Shown one piece after another: positions 43,171-53,045 of a stretch of 64,000 bases of DNA. Position 1 is the first letter of the stretch; every line of letters starts with the position of its first letter. The position numbers and the translations under genes were made by a program. The notes below the pieces were generated by a model, which saw nothing but the letters and a program-made list of their open reading frames with translations, made no database searches and had not been told where the DNA came from. The stretch is from Tricholomella constricta (Eukaryota; Basidiomycota; Agaricomycetes; Agaricales; Lyophyllaceae), in NCBI GenBank assembly GCA_013368375.1, contig JAACJP010000002.1, positions 2,232,001 through 2,296,000 of the forward strand. The letters run 5' to 3'.

Positions 43171-45235
43171 CAGCATCGAATCGATCTGAGGGTCAGTAGC
43201 CTGTGTAAGGGTATTTGTTCCACCTGTAAGGATGGAAATGTTGTCAGCGGGCTCTTGTGTCCCCTTCTGGAACCCGCTTCCAATTCCAATTCTGCCTTGG
43301 CGCCTCGGGCTTCAAGGGAGAATGGTGTACACTGCGGCGTTGAGTAAAGGCTTCATGGCCCTTCTGGAGCAGAACCGGCATTTCCAATTGGAGGGAGATC
43401 CGCACGTGCGTCGGCGAGGACGACGTTCTTGGCGAAGGTTGTGGGAGCGCAGTGAGATCTCGGTGACAGGAACCCCTGGCGGAATCAGCGCTTCCTCCCC
43501 CTCCCCTTGCCCCTCGTCCTCTGATTCCCTTCCATGGGCTTTAACGCGCCCACCGCGGCCGTGCAACTTCAACAAAGAGCCCTTTGGTATGTGCAGATCT
43601 TGAGTTAAGGTGTAGACCAGCCTTTCTGCGTCGCTGAATCGTTCCTACGTGCTTGTGCCCACAGGGTCTGGTCTTCCTCACGATCCACGTCACTGGTTTC
43701 AAGAAACCCGTAAAGTGTTACGACCCCCTTTACTTGCCAGGCATGTCGCTTCGCATAATGTCACAATCTCTGAATCCACCGCAGTGTTGACTTTTGTACG
43801 CTCTTTGTTATTTGGAAGAAGTGACACTGACACTATGGACTTTTCGACTCGAGACTCTTGTCTTCCTGTAAGATCAACAACGGCTGCGTCTGATCTGGGC
43901 CGCATCGTCCGGTTCTTGGTCCTATTCTTGTCTTCAGCCTGCCGCATGACACTACACCATTACACTGAAAGGTCCATGACGGACATGCTGGCTCGGCAGT
44001 GGCTAGTTTTTCAAGTGGCATATATATATATAAGCAAGCACTTTTTCAGAAGCTTAATAATTTGGACAGTCCGCACTTCCCCCGCCTCGGACCTCGAGAG
44101 GCCTGCCTATTCTGTTGGGGCCTTACCTTCTTCTTCTTCTTTCCCTCATACCGCTCCTTCGTTTGGCGCGTGTCTCCTGCCTCGTCCTCCGTTTGTCGCT
44201 CCTCATCGATCATCCACGGACCGACGCATGCATGAATTTTCTCAAGTGGAGTGTCGAACACGTAGGAAGAAGTTTCCCCCGAATGCGGACCAGTTCGCGT
44301 CGCAGAGAGCGAAAGCCAGCGCGGGAGGAAGGAAGGAACGCACGCGCGGCTGAGGTGAAGAGTTGTGCTTGTAGCCTCTTCCAATCCCGGTTCTGCACGC
44401 CTTCCGCTGTCCTTTGTCCGCTATCCGTTGGTGAGCAGTGGTATCGCAAGTCCCGTCGTCCCCCAATCCAGCCCCTTCGCACACACACACACGTACAAGT
44501 TCCGCCGTCGCCGATTCAAACCAGAGCAGGCGCCGTGCGCTGCGCCTATTCCCGCATCATCCCTTCCCTAGGGATGAACTTGGAGCCGCATGCGATGCGA
44601 TGCCGCTGAGTTTGGACCGGGGGCTTTCCTTTGAACCGAATTGACTGTCTGTCTATTCTGGAGGTCTAGACGTGGTGCTGCCACAAGGCAAGACAAGGCT
44701 CGACGACTGCGGGTGTGCGCTGGCGCTCCGAGACAGCGGAGGACGGGAAGATGCCTAGGGGGTCATAGAACGATTGATGGTGGGGTTTGTGATGTGTTGT
44801 CATTGGACGTGTGTGGTGGTGCGGGGAGGGAGCGCTCTGGATGCGCTGCCTGATTGCGCGCTATGGTGGTGTGATGAGGTAAGGTGGGGTGCGTGGTCGA
44901 TTTAGAGGAGGATGGGCTGCGTACGTTGTGATGGCGAGGGTTGGATCCCTGAGACCCTGAGACCCTTGGGGCGGAGACGCAGGTGGTCACAATGACGTCT
45001 TTACTTCAACTCTTCGTTCGTGTACCAGGCGCGGGAGCGTTGAGAGAGTGGACGGCACATTCGGGTCAACGAGATAAGAATAACTGAGATCCACAAACGT
45101 ACGGAAACCGAATAGAACGGAATTCCAATATTTGTAAGCAGAACTCGGGGTCCTGACATCGTCGTTGACGATGTGATATCAACGCCGTCGTCGTCGTGGT
45201 CGTCGTCGCCGCAGCTTCCTGCTGCAACCCCCCTC
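43171..45235. other. tail of block C and promoter region of the Zn2Cys6 gene
   Basis: Matches to 37297-38400 run to about 45050. From there to 45235 is probably the leader of the transcription factor gene. Overlapping frames on both strands at 43650-44610 have no recognisable motif. Confidence 0.4.
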
Positions 45236-46655
45236 ATGTCAACCTTTAATTCGTACGTTGAGCCCACCGCGAGCGGCGTTTCTGCTTCGGCATCCAGCAG
45301 CACTCCGGCATCCGACGATGCGTCGAAAAAGAAAAAGGCAGCAAAGCGGCGGAAAGTTAATCATGCGTGCTTGTACTGCAGGCGTAGCCATATGACTTGC
45401 GACGAAGGCCGGCCATGCCAGCGCTGGTGAGTCCTTGTCCATCATCCGAGGTCCAGACCCACTGATTGCCTACAGCATCAAACGGGAGATCGGACATCTT
45501 TGCCACGATGAACGACGGCCCAAGCCCAACGAAAAGCAACCTGTTCTATCCCCCGCTGACATGTCCCGCTCCTTTGCCCCAGGTATGTCCCTGCTCAAAA
45601 GCCCTCATCTCCTCTTTACCCCTCCTTCTGCAGTCACCGTCTATCAGAGTCCGCCCCAGACCTCTGCCTGGCCCATCGGCGTCCCCCAAGGCCAGTTCCT
45701 GTACCAATCAGAGACCCTGGGCAACGAATTCTCCGTCCTAAGGTCCGCTCCCACGCCTCCATAATCTCCGGGACTTACCTTGCTCCCACAGCGACTTTCT
45801 CGAGACCCTCGACGAAGGCTCCTTTTTCACCTCCCCGCCGCCCACCACCACCACCCTGTCCCCCCCGCTCCTCTCCACAGGCACCACCTACACCACCACC
45901 TCTACCCTCGGACAACAACATCAAGGTCAACTTCAACAGCAACAACCGGCCTTCCCGCGCCCGCACCCGCCGTCCTGCATCCCCGCCGCCCCCGCCGATG
46001 TGGTGCTGCCGTCCGCGACGATGCAGGAACGCTTCCTCCTCACCGCCGCAGACCAAGAATCGGGCTCGCGCGATGAGCGGCTCAACCGCGTCATCCGGAG
46101 CAAGTACGAAGCGGGCCTGCTCAAGCCGTACAACTACGTAAAGGGCTACGCACGCCTATCACGCTGGATGGACAGGAAGTAAGTGTTGTATGCTGTGCCG
46201 CGGGGACGAGCGCTGACTCCTCCCTTCTCTCGGCGCAGCGTGTCCCAGGAATCGAAGCAACAGATCCTGCAGCCCCTCTCCGTCCTGCGCCCCAAATTCC
46301 GCGTGCGTCTGCATCTGCTTTCCTCTTCCCGTCCGGGGTCTCATCCCGCCTCTTGCTGACGTGCGTTGAACAAACAGGCGGTGGCGCAGTCCCTACGCGA
46401 CCTGGACCTGGTGTTCATCGAAGAGGCCTTTGAGCGGCTGCTGCTCGACTACGACCGGGTCTTCTCCGCCATGGGCGTGCCCGCCTGCCTGTGGCGCCGC
46501 ACGGGCGAGATATATAAAGGCAATAGAGAGTTCTCGGAGCTCGTGGGCGTTGATGGGTATATGCTGCGTGATGTACGTCTCCCCTTTCCCTCACCCCCGC
46601 CGTACCTTCTTGCCGCGGATGAGGCTGATGTGTGACGTGTGTGCACTGTTGCTGC

Positions 46656-46686
<31 letters not shown>

Positions 46687-47453
46687 TGATAGGGCCGATT
46701 ATGCATCTATGAGCTGATGGCGGAAGAGTCGGCGGTCAATTATTGGGAGGCGAGTCTCCCCCCTTCTTCTTCTTCTCTCCCTCCCGCACGAGCTCACGAG
46801 CATCATTGCAAACGCAATCCCCTGATTTACCCCCTCGTGCTGCATCCAAGCAGAAATACGGCCATGTCGCGTTCGACTCGAGCCAGAAAGCGGTGCTCAC
46901 GTCGTGCGTGCTGCGGTACAAGCCGCATGTGAATACAGGGGGTTCGGTGAGGGATAAGGACAAGATCAGGGCGCGGGGCGCGGGGGCGGACCAGGGGAAA
47001 GCGACGGCGGGGGCGGGGGCGGGGGCGGAGCACGACAGAGACAAGGATAAGGATAAGGATCAGGACAAAGAACGGGATAAGGATAGGGATAAGGGTAGGG
47101 AGGGGGAGAAGGGGGAGGGGAAGGGAGAGGGGAAGGAGAAGGGGGAGAGCCCCGCCAAGTATAAGCGCAAACACAAGGATGACGCGTCGGGGGCAGGTCT
47201 CGAGGACGGTGCCCCTACTGACGCGGGGGCGGGAACGCCATTTGGAAACGGGAACGGGAACGGGAAGGGAAATAAGGGAGGAGGAGGAGAGGGAGCAGGA
47301 GAGGAAGGGGGAGAGGGAGGGGCAAAGGAGGAGGAGGAGGAGGAGGAGGAGGGGGCAGAAGAGGGTTTCATCAACTGCTGCTTCTCGTTCACGATCCGGC
47401 GCGACAAGTGGGGGATCCCGACTATGATTGTTGGGAACTTTATCAAGTGCTAG
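45236..47453 (+). CDS. Zn2Cys6 transcription factor with PAS-like C-terminus, ERT1/AcuK/RDS2 type
   Basis: Exons 45236-45426, 45476-45582, 45634-45742, 45792-46178, 46239-46302, 46378-46572, 46693-46749 and 46854-47453 give 569 aa. The basic stretch KKKKAAKRRK precedes the binuclear cluster CLYCRRSHMTCDEGRPCQRC, completed across intron 1 by IKREIGHLCHDE. The C-terminal half has LKPYNYVKGYARLSRWM, LDLVFIEEAFERLL and a PAS-like core (DYDRVFSAMGVPACLWRR, YKGNREFSELVG, LCIYELMAEES, KWGIPTMIVGNF). This fits the fungal gluconeogenesis/alternative carbon regulators ERT1/AcuK/RDS2; the exact orthologue is undecided. The last intron begins GC instead of GT (GAG|GCGAGT). An Asp/Lys/Gly/Glu-rich insert of about 144 residues (about 397-540) interrupts the PAS-like fold. 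Confidence 0.82.
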
Positions 47454-47520
47454 GTGCTAGGTGCTAGATGCTAGGGAGGGTGTTGGGTGGTGTTGGGTGT
47501 TGGGCGTTGGGTGTTGGGTG
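47448..47520 (+). repeat. minisatellites at the stop codon: GTGCTAG and TGTTGGG runs
   Basis: Four GTGCTAG-like units start inside the last codons, so the TAG stop at 47451-47453 is itself part of the first unit. Imperfect TGTTGGG units follow at 47481-47520. Confidence 0.75.
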
Positions 47521-48104
47521 TTCGGTTCTCTCCTTCTCGCCTTGTTCTCCCCCACAACCTCCTTTTGAATCCCAGTCCTTGGTTCTTGGTTCTTGGTTCT
47601 GGTCTTCGTTTTTAATTCTGGTTCTCTTTCGAATTTAAGCCTTCGAGATTGGATCGCTTGTTATGGTATGTATGTATAGTGGGTGGACAAAGAGAAGAAA
47701 AGAATTATGTATAGTGGGTGGACAAAGAGAAGAAAAGAAAGGAAAAAGAAAAGGGCGCTCGGGGGATGTTACTTTTTTATTCGTTATTTCCTGTTGCGTT
47801 GCTGCTTTCTCTTTACTGCTGCTGGGCGGCTGGGTGCGGATTGCGGAGTGCGGGGTGCGGAGTGCGGATGGCGGATTGCGGGCTAGACGTGGTAGGGGGG
47901 CGGAGGCAGGTTGATCTTATCCACGTACTTAATGGAGTGCGTAGACGTACACGTATTCGAACACGACCGGGTTGGTTCACAGTCACTTGCTACGAGAACT
48001 GGTGGTGGCACATTTCAGTCATTCAAATTTTGGGGTATTAAGATATTTTCCACGGCGCTATGACCTAAAATATATAGAGAATCGCTCCACGATCACCAGG
48101 ATCC
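47521..48104. other. 3' intergenic region with short tandem repeats
   Basis: It contains TTGGTTC units near 47580, a 33-bp unit present twice (47671-47703 and 47706-47738, core AGTGGGTGGACAAAGAGAAG), and GCGGANT 7-mers at about 47836-47882. No gene is seen. Confidence 0.6.
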
Positions 48105-50570
48105 CTATCGCTCCTCCTCCCCCATCGAAACATCTTCGAGCTCATCGCGCTCCACCCCATCCTCATCTCCTCCATCCTCAGATTCAAGCATGTCCTCCTC
48201 CTCGTCCTCATCTTCATCCTCCTCCTTGACCTTTCCCTTCCCCTTGCCCTTCCCCTTGCCCTTCCCCTTATCCTTGTCCTTATCCTTGTCCTTCCCATCC
48301 CCCCTCACCGACACCTTGCCCTTCCCCACCCCCACCCCCGTCCCCGCCCCCGTCCGCTCCCGCTCCTTCTCCCTCCCCTTCCCCCACCGCCTCGGCACAT
48401 TCTTCCCGCCCCCACCCGCCCCCCCACTCCCCCTCACCCCCCCACTCTCCCTACACGTCCTCCGATGCCTCGCCAAAGCATCCGCCCGACTCAATACACG
48501 CCCACACACGCACACGAACCGCTCCAACGCTCCTCCCCACATCACTCCTCCTAATCCTCCCACTCCCACTCCCACTCCCATCCCTCCCGCTCCTCCTCCT
48601 CCTCCTGATCCTGATCCCTCCCCGCTTCCGCCTTCACCCATCCCGAGCACGAACCCGGAGCCGGAGCCGGCCCCGGAGCTGGACGAGGAATCAAGCCCGA
48701 GAAGCAGGGCGGCGTGCTTCCCGCTCATGTGCCGGTATGCGTCGTTGCGCCGCGTAAAGTCCATAGCGCAGTAGAGGCATGCGTAGCGCGTCTTTCCTGC
48801 CCGTTTGAAGGAGGGGATTGGGGGCCGGAAGGGTTTCGTGCTGTCCGCTCCCGCTGCTGCTGCTGCTGCTGATGATGCTGATGCTGATGCTGATGCTGAT
48901 GTTGCTGTCGCAGTTGAGGTGGAGGTGGCGGTGGTGGAGGTGGAGGTGGAGGTGGATGTGGAGAGGGAGGTGGAGGTGGAGGTGGAGAGGGAGAGGGGGG
49001 CGTGCGGGGTGTTGGTGACGCGGAATGTTGTTGTGAGCGTTCGTGGGGGTTGAGTTGCGGCTGTGGCCGTAGCCGTAGGAGGCGCAGAGGCAGAGGTAGA
49101 GGCAAGGGGGGCGGACTGGACGTGGGGGCTTAAGCTTGGGTGCGGCCGGGCCCGGGCCCGGGGCAAGGGCAAAGGCGAGCGCGGCGGAGGCGGTAAAGAC
49201 GCCCTGGTGGAGGAGGAGCGCGTGGAGGACGCAGTGGACGCCTTGGCCTTTGCCTGTGCCTGCGTCGTTGGTTTGGTGCGGGACGGAGGCTTGTACTCCG
49301 TCTCCTGCTCGTCCTCGGACACGTCCTCATCGTTATTTTCGTCCTCCTCGTCACCTTCATCCTCATCATCTTCGTCCTCCTCGTCTTCATCCTCATCCTC
49401 GTCCTCGTCCTCATCCTCGTCCTCATCCTCATCTTCGTCGTCGTCCCGAACCCGTCCCCGGATGTATCGAGGCCTGCCGCGCGGGTAGTGCAAGGCCGAG
49501 GACCCTGCGACCGGAGCAGAGCCGTAAGTGCGTGCTCTGCCATAAGACCTCTGTGCAGCCGACCCAGGGACATCTGCGGGGATGGGGAAGCGGCGCTGGT
49601 CTTCCGGCGGGGGCGGGGGCGGGGGCCAAACCGACCTTGGGGGCCACGAGGACGAAGACGGAAGGGGCGGGTCGCGGAGGGCAAAGGGGCGGGAGAGCGA
49701 GGGGGGCGGGGAGGGCACGCGCGGGATGGTGTCGTCGTGTGCCTTCTTTATCCTCGTCGCGGAACTGGGATTAGGATTCGGTCGAGGGTTTTGTGTACGC
49801 GCACGCTCCCGGGCACGGGCACGTTCACGCTGGCGGATGGGGGTGGGGGTTAGCTGGCGGACGTACGTGTTGTGCTCGCTGGAGCTGGAGTGGGAGTGGG
49901 AGTCAGGGAGGGGGGTGATGTGCACGGGGGAGGTCTGTGTTGAGCGGTCGATGCCGGCCATCCTCGGTTCCGGCGTCCCGTGGTAGGTGCGGTATCGCGG
50001 CGCTGGGGATGCAAGACGATGGGTGCTGGGTGGGGCGCTGCTGTAGGAGGTGGGGTAGTGCCGGTAGTGCGGCTGCTGGGGGTAGTCATCGTATGGGTGA
50101 CGGATCCGGTAGTGCTGGTGAGGCGGGGGCGGGGGTGGGGGAGGCGAATCGCGGGGATCGGGGTAGGGGTATGGCTGTGTGTAGTGCCTGGAGCGGTCGT
50201 GGGCACGTGAGGACGACGAGGATGAAGAAGGATATAAATCAAATGACCTCCTGCGTGGTTCGTCCTCCTCAGAGGAGGATAAGGATCGGGATGTGTGCCG
50301 AGGAGTGCTGTTTGAGCTGCTGGAGGAGCGGATGGACTGGTGTGAGGGGGGGCGAGAGCGGTGGATGGAGGGCAGGGGGTATGGAGAGTGGCGTGAGTGG
50401 TGGCGATGAAGAAGGATATGGGGAGAGGTGTGGCGGGGTGGCGCATAGATTGTGCGGGACGTGGAGGAGTGTTGTTGGGAAGACATGTCCTGCGACGTGG
50501 CGGGGTTCATTGATATTGGGGGGCGCAACGTGGTTTCCGCCTGTGCCACTGATCTTTTGTCCTTTCTCAT
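48105..50570 (-). CDS. C2H2-type zinc-finger protein with long low-complexity regions
   Basis: Single frame of 821 aa from ATG 50570; later in-frame ATGs near 50510 could also serve. The N-terminal half is Ser/His/Pro-rich; an acidic run (DED repeats, about residues 375-410) follows; then Thr/Ala/Ser repeats. Two fingers lie near residues 595-620 (CLYCAMDFTRRNDAYRHMSGKH; C-x2-C-x12-H-x4-H) and 685-710 (CVCGRVLSRADALARHRRTC; C-x-C-x12-H-x3-C, atypical). The C-terminus has Lys/Gly and Asp/Glu repeats. A nuclear DNA-binding regulator is likely. It is convergent with the Zn2Cys6 gene. Several long frames on the plus strand are shadows of its biased repeats. Confidence 0.72.
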   Translation of the reverse strand: MRKDKRSVAQAETTLRPPISMNPATSQDMSSQQHSSTSRTIYAPPRHTSPHILLHRHHSRHSPYPLPSIHRSRPPSHQSIRSSSSSNSTPRHTSRSLSSSEEDEPRRRSFDLYPSSSSSSSRAHDRSRHYTQPYPYPDPRDSPPPPPPPPHQHYRIRHPYDDYPQQPHYRHYPTSYSSAPPSTHRLASPAPRYRTYHGTPEPRMAGIDRSTQTSPVHITPLPDSHSHSSSSEHNTYVRQLTPTPIRQRERARARERARTQNPRPNPNPSSATRIKKAHDDTIPRVPSPPPSLSRPFALRDPPLPSSSSWPPRSVWPPPPPPPEDQRRFPIPADVPGSAAQRSYGRARTYGSAPVAGSSALHYPRGRPRYIRGRVRDDDEDEDEDEDEDEDEDEDEDEEDEDDEDEGDEEDENNDEDVSEDEQETEYKPPSRTKPTTQAQAKAKASTASSTRSSSTRASLPPPPRSPLPLPRARARPHPSLSPHVQSAPLASTSASAPPTATATAATQPPRTLTTTFRVTNTPHAPLSLSTSTSTSLSTSTSTSTSTTATSTSTATATSASASASASSAAAAAAGADSTKPFRPPIPSFKRAGKTRYACLYCAMDFTRRNDAYRHMSGKHAALLLGLDSSSSSGAGSGSGFVLGMGEGGSGEGSGSGGGGGAGGMGVGVGVGGLGGVMWGGALERFVCVCGRVLSRADALARHRRTCRESGGVRGSGGAGGGGKNVPRRWGKGREKERERTGAGTGVGVGKGKVSVRGDGKDKDKDKDKGKGKGKGKGKGKVKEEDEDEDEEEDMLESEDGGDEDGVERDELEDVSMGEEER

Positions 50571-51408
50571 GCTTGCTGTTGTTGTGCCACAACTCGCGGC
50601 ACAATCCGATCACACGCGCCACCGAGCTTAGGATCAATCTTCTCATCCCCATCTCCTCCTATCCATCCATTCGCAGAACAAGCGCCTGGTCACCGGGAGG
50701 ACAATGTTTTTTTTGCCCAGCACTGCCACGAGGCAACGTGGCTGTATAATGTAAGCCGGCCCGCCACATCCTTCCCACGTGTCAGCCGCCTCAACTCCGC
50801 ACGAGTACTCTGTCGTAATTATAACTCGTTTTGTATCGGGCGTCAGCCTGAGTGTGCGCGAATCTGAGGAGGCTTTGCCGTTGTTGTGGTTTAACGAAAG
50901 AGGACGCAGCTATAGCCCCCCGCGCCCGAGGGATGTGCCGTGTTCGAGGCGTGGGAGTGGGGCGCAGTTGGCGTGATGGAGGGACCGGCGCCGTGTGCGT
51001 AGCATAGCCAGCCGCGCCCGGAGACATGCGCAGATGCCAGTAAACCATCAGCCCCTCGCCGCCACCAAGCGGATGGCGGCGGTTCCGAACACTTTGAACC
51101 GAATAGAGGATCGAGAGGCTCCCATGCTGGAGAGCTACTGTAGAGTCGACCTCTAGCGAGCGGCGAGCGGTAATAAGGACGGAAGGACGAGCAAAGGAGA
51201 CGCCAAGGGCGGTTAGTCTCTTGGTGAAGACGACATGACACGGACGACGCAGGTGTTCAAGGAGAACGCAAAGGGCAGTGGGTCAGCAAGGTAAGGCTGG
51301 AATGTTATAAAATGCACCTAAACGTCTTACACGGATTATAAAGGAGGTAGGACGGGTGAGACGGGCAGGGGAAGGAAAGGACTGCATGTGACAGAATTCG
51401 GCGACCCA
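50571..51408. other. intergenic, promoter side of the C2H2 gene
   Basis: No conserved frame or RNA gene is seen. AACTCGCGGCACAATCCG and CT-rich stretches near 50640-50660 are compatible with a leader. Confidence 0.35.
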
Positions 51409-53045
51409 GCGTTAAAGCAGGGGCACAGGAGGTCGCACCAGCACTGGAAGCCCCACAATGATAGCCTGACGCGTGGTGTCGCCGCGCACAGGCTAGCGGA
51501 CGGTAAGATTCGATTCCTGACGGGCGGCGCATGCGTACCGAATCTATAATGATCTAATCATGCGACGTGGGGCGCTTTTCGATGGACAGCCAGCTGCGAG
51601 GTGATCGATAGTGCTTGTGGCTTATTGTTGGAACCTGGCTGCTGTGAATGTCACTCATGCAGAATACAGAATGCGGAATGCGGAAAAGCTCCCTAGGAAG
51701 GGGAAGTTGGGGACACAGGACAGGAAGGATGAAATAACTGCGTGTAGGTGAGAGAATTCGTCGACCCACAAGTCGCAAGACTAGCGTTAAAGGCAGGGGC
51801 ACAGGAGGTTGGGAAAGCCCCACAGTGATAGAGTCCAACCCGAAAACATTATCGCCGCGCACAGGCTAGGGGATGGTAAGACTCGATTCCTGACGGGCGA
51901 CGGGCGGCGCATGTGGAACGATCTAGGTTAATCTAATCACGCGACGTAAAGGGGGTGTGTGGTTTTGGATGGACAGTCAGCCGCGGGGTGATCGACAGTG
52001 CTTGTGGCTTTTTATTGTTGGAACCCGGCTGGTGTGAGGCGCTGGGAGGGGGAGTTGTGGACACAGGGATACAGGCCAGGCGCTTTCGATGGCTCACAGG
52101 AAGACCCTTGGCGACGGTGCTGGAACTAGATGGAAAGTTTGACGTTTGTGGGCGCCCATACTAACGCATGCATGCATGCAGCACCGCCCCACCCCACGGC
52201 GTACTTTGGTTCTGCTGAGTGGTACGTCGTCTGCGTGATCAGATCGGCGCCAACGTCGTCCTTGCCGCGACGAACGACCCCGCGCGGAATTCAGGGTCGA
52301 GGTCTCAGGCTAGGAAGCGACGAAGGATTTTAAAGGCGGTGGGGTCATGCCGTGCAGTGCTTTGCCTCGCTGACGTGAATTGTTTTTTTGATGGACAGCC
52401 ACCCGCGGGGCAATCGAAAGCGCCTGTGGCTTATTGCTGGAACGCGGCTGCTGCGAGGGCCACGAATGCAGAATGCGGAGAAGCTCGCCGGGAAAAGGGT
52501 GTTGGGGACACAGGCCAGGCACTTTCACTTTCAAGGCGGCTCAGAGGAAGACCCTTGGCGACGGCGCTGGAACTAGATAGAAGGATGGGTTGAAAACTGC
52601 GTGCAGGTGAGAGATAATTCGTCGACCCACCAGTCGCAAGGTTAGCGTTAAAGCAGGGGCACAGGAGGTCGCACCAACACTGGAAGCCCCACAGTGATAG
52701 AGTCCAACGCGAGAGCAGTGTCGCCGCGCACAGGCTAGCGGATGATAAGATTCGATTCCTGACGGGCGACGGGCGGCGCAGGTGGAACAATCTATAATCT
52801 AATCACGCGACGTAGAGAGGGTGTGTGGTTTTGGATGGACAGCCATCTAGAAGGTTTGATTTTTGTGGGCGCCAGTACTCACGCATGCATGCAGTCTGCA
52901 CCGCCCCACCCCACCGCGTACTTTGGTTCTACTGAGCGGTACCGTGTCGTCTGGGTGATCAGATCGGCGCCAACGTTGTCCTTGCCGCGACGAACGACCT
53001 CGCGCGCGGAATTCAGGGTCGTGATCCAGGTTAGGAAGCGCTTGA
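51409..53045. repeat. non-coding array of interleaved repeat modules
   Basis: Three modules recur. M1 (GCGTTAAAGCAGGGGCACAGG ... CTGACGGGC) at about 51409-51530, 51784-51912 and 52645-52780. M2 (GGATGGACAGCCA ... CTTGTGGCTTATTG) at about 51580, 51966, 52389 and 52833. M3 (TTTGTGGGCGCC ... GGAAGCG, with GATCAGATCGGCGCCAACGT) at 52145-52330 and 52862-53045. Copies differ by about 10-20% and by indels. No frame is shared among copies. Confidence 0.75.

Noticed and set aside
47481..47520. TGTTGGG units as an internal telomere-like tract
   Set aside because: Too short and irregular, and they do not match the TTAGGG-type repeat common in basidiomycetes.
48190..48774. Pro/Ser-rich plus-strand frame opposite the C2H2 gene
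   Set aside because: Shadow of the Lys/Glu/Gly repeat codons on the minus strand, with no conserved residue pattern.
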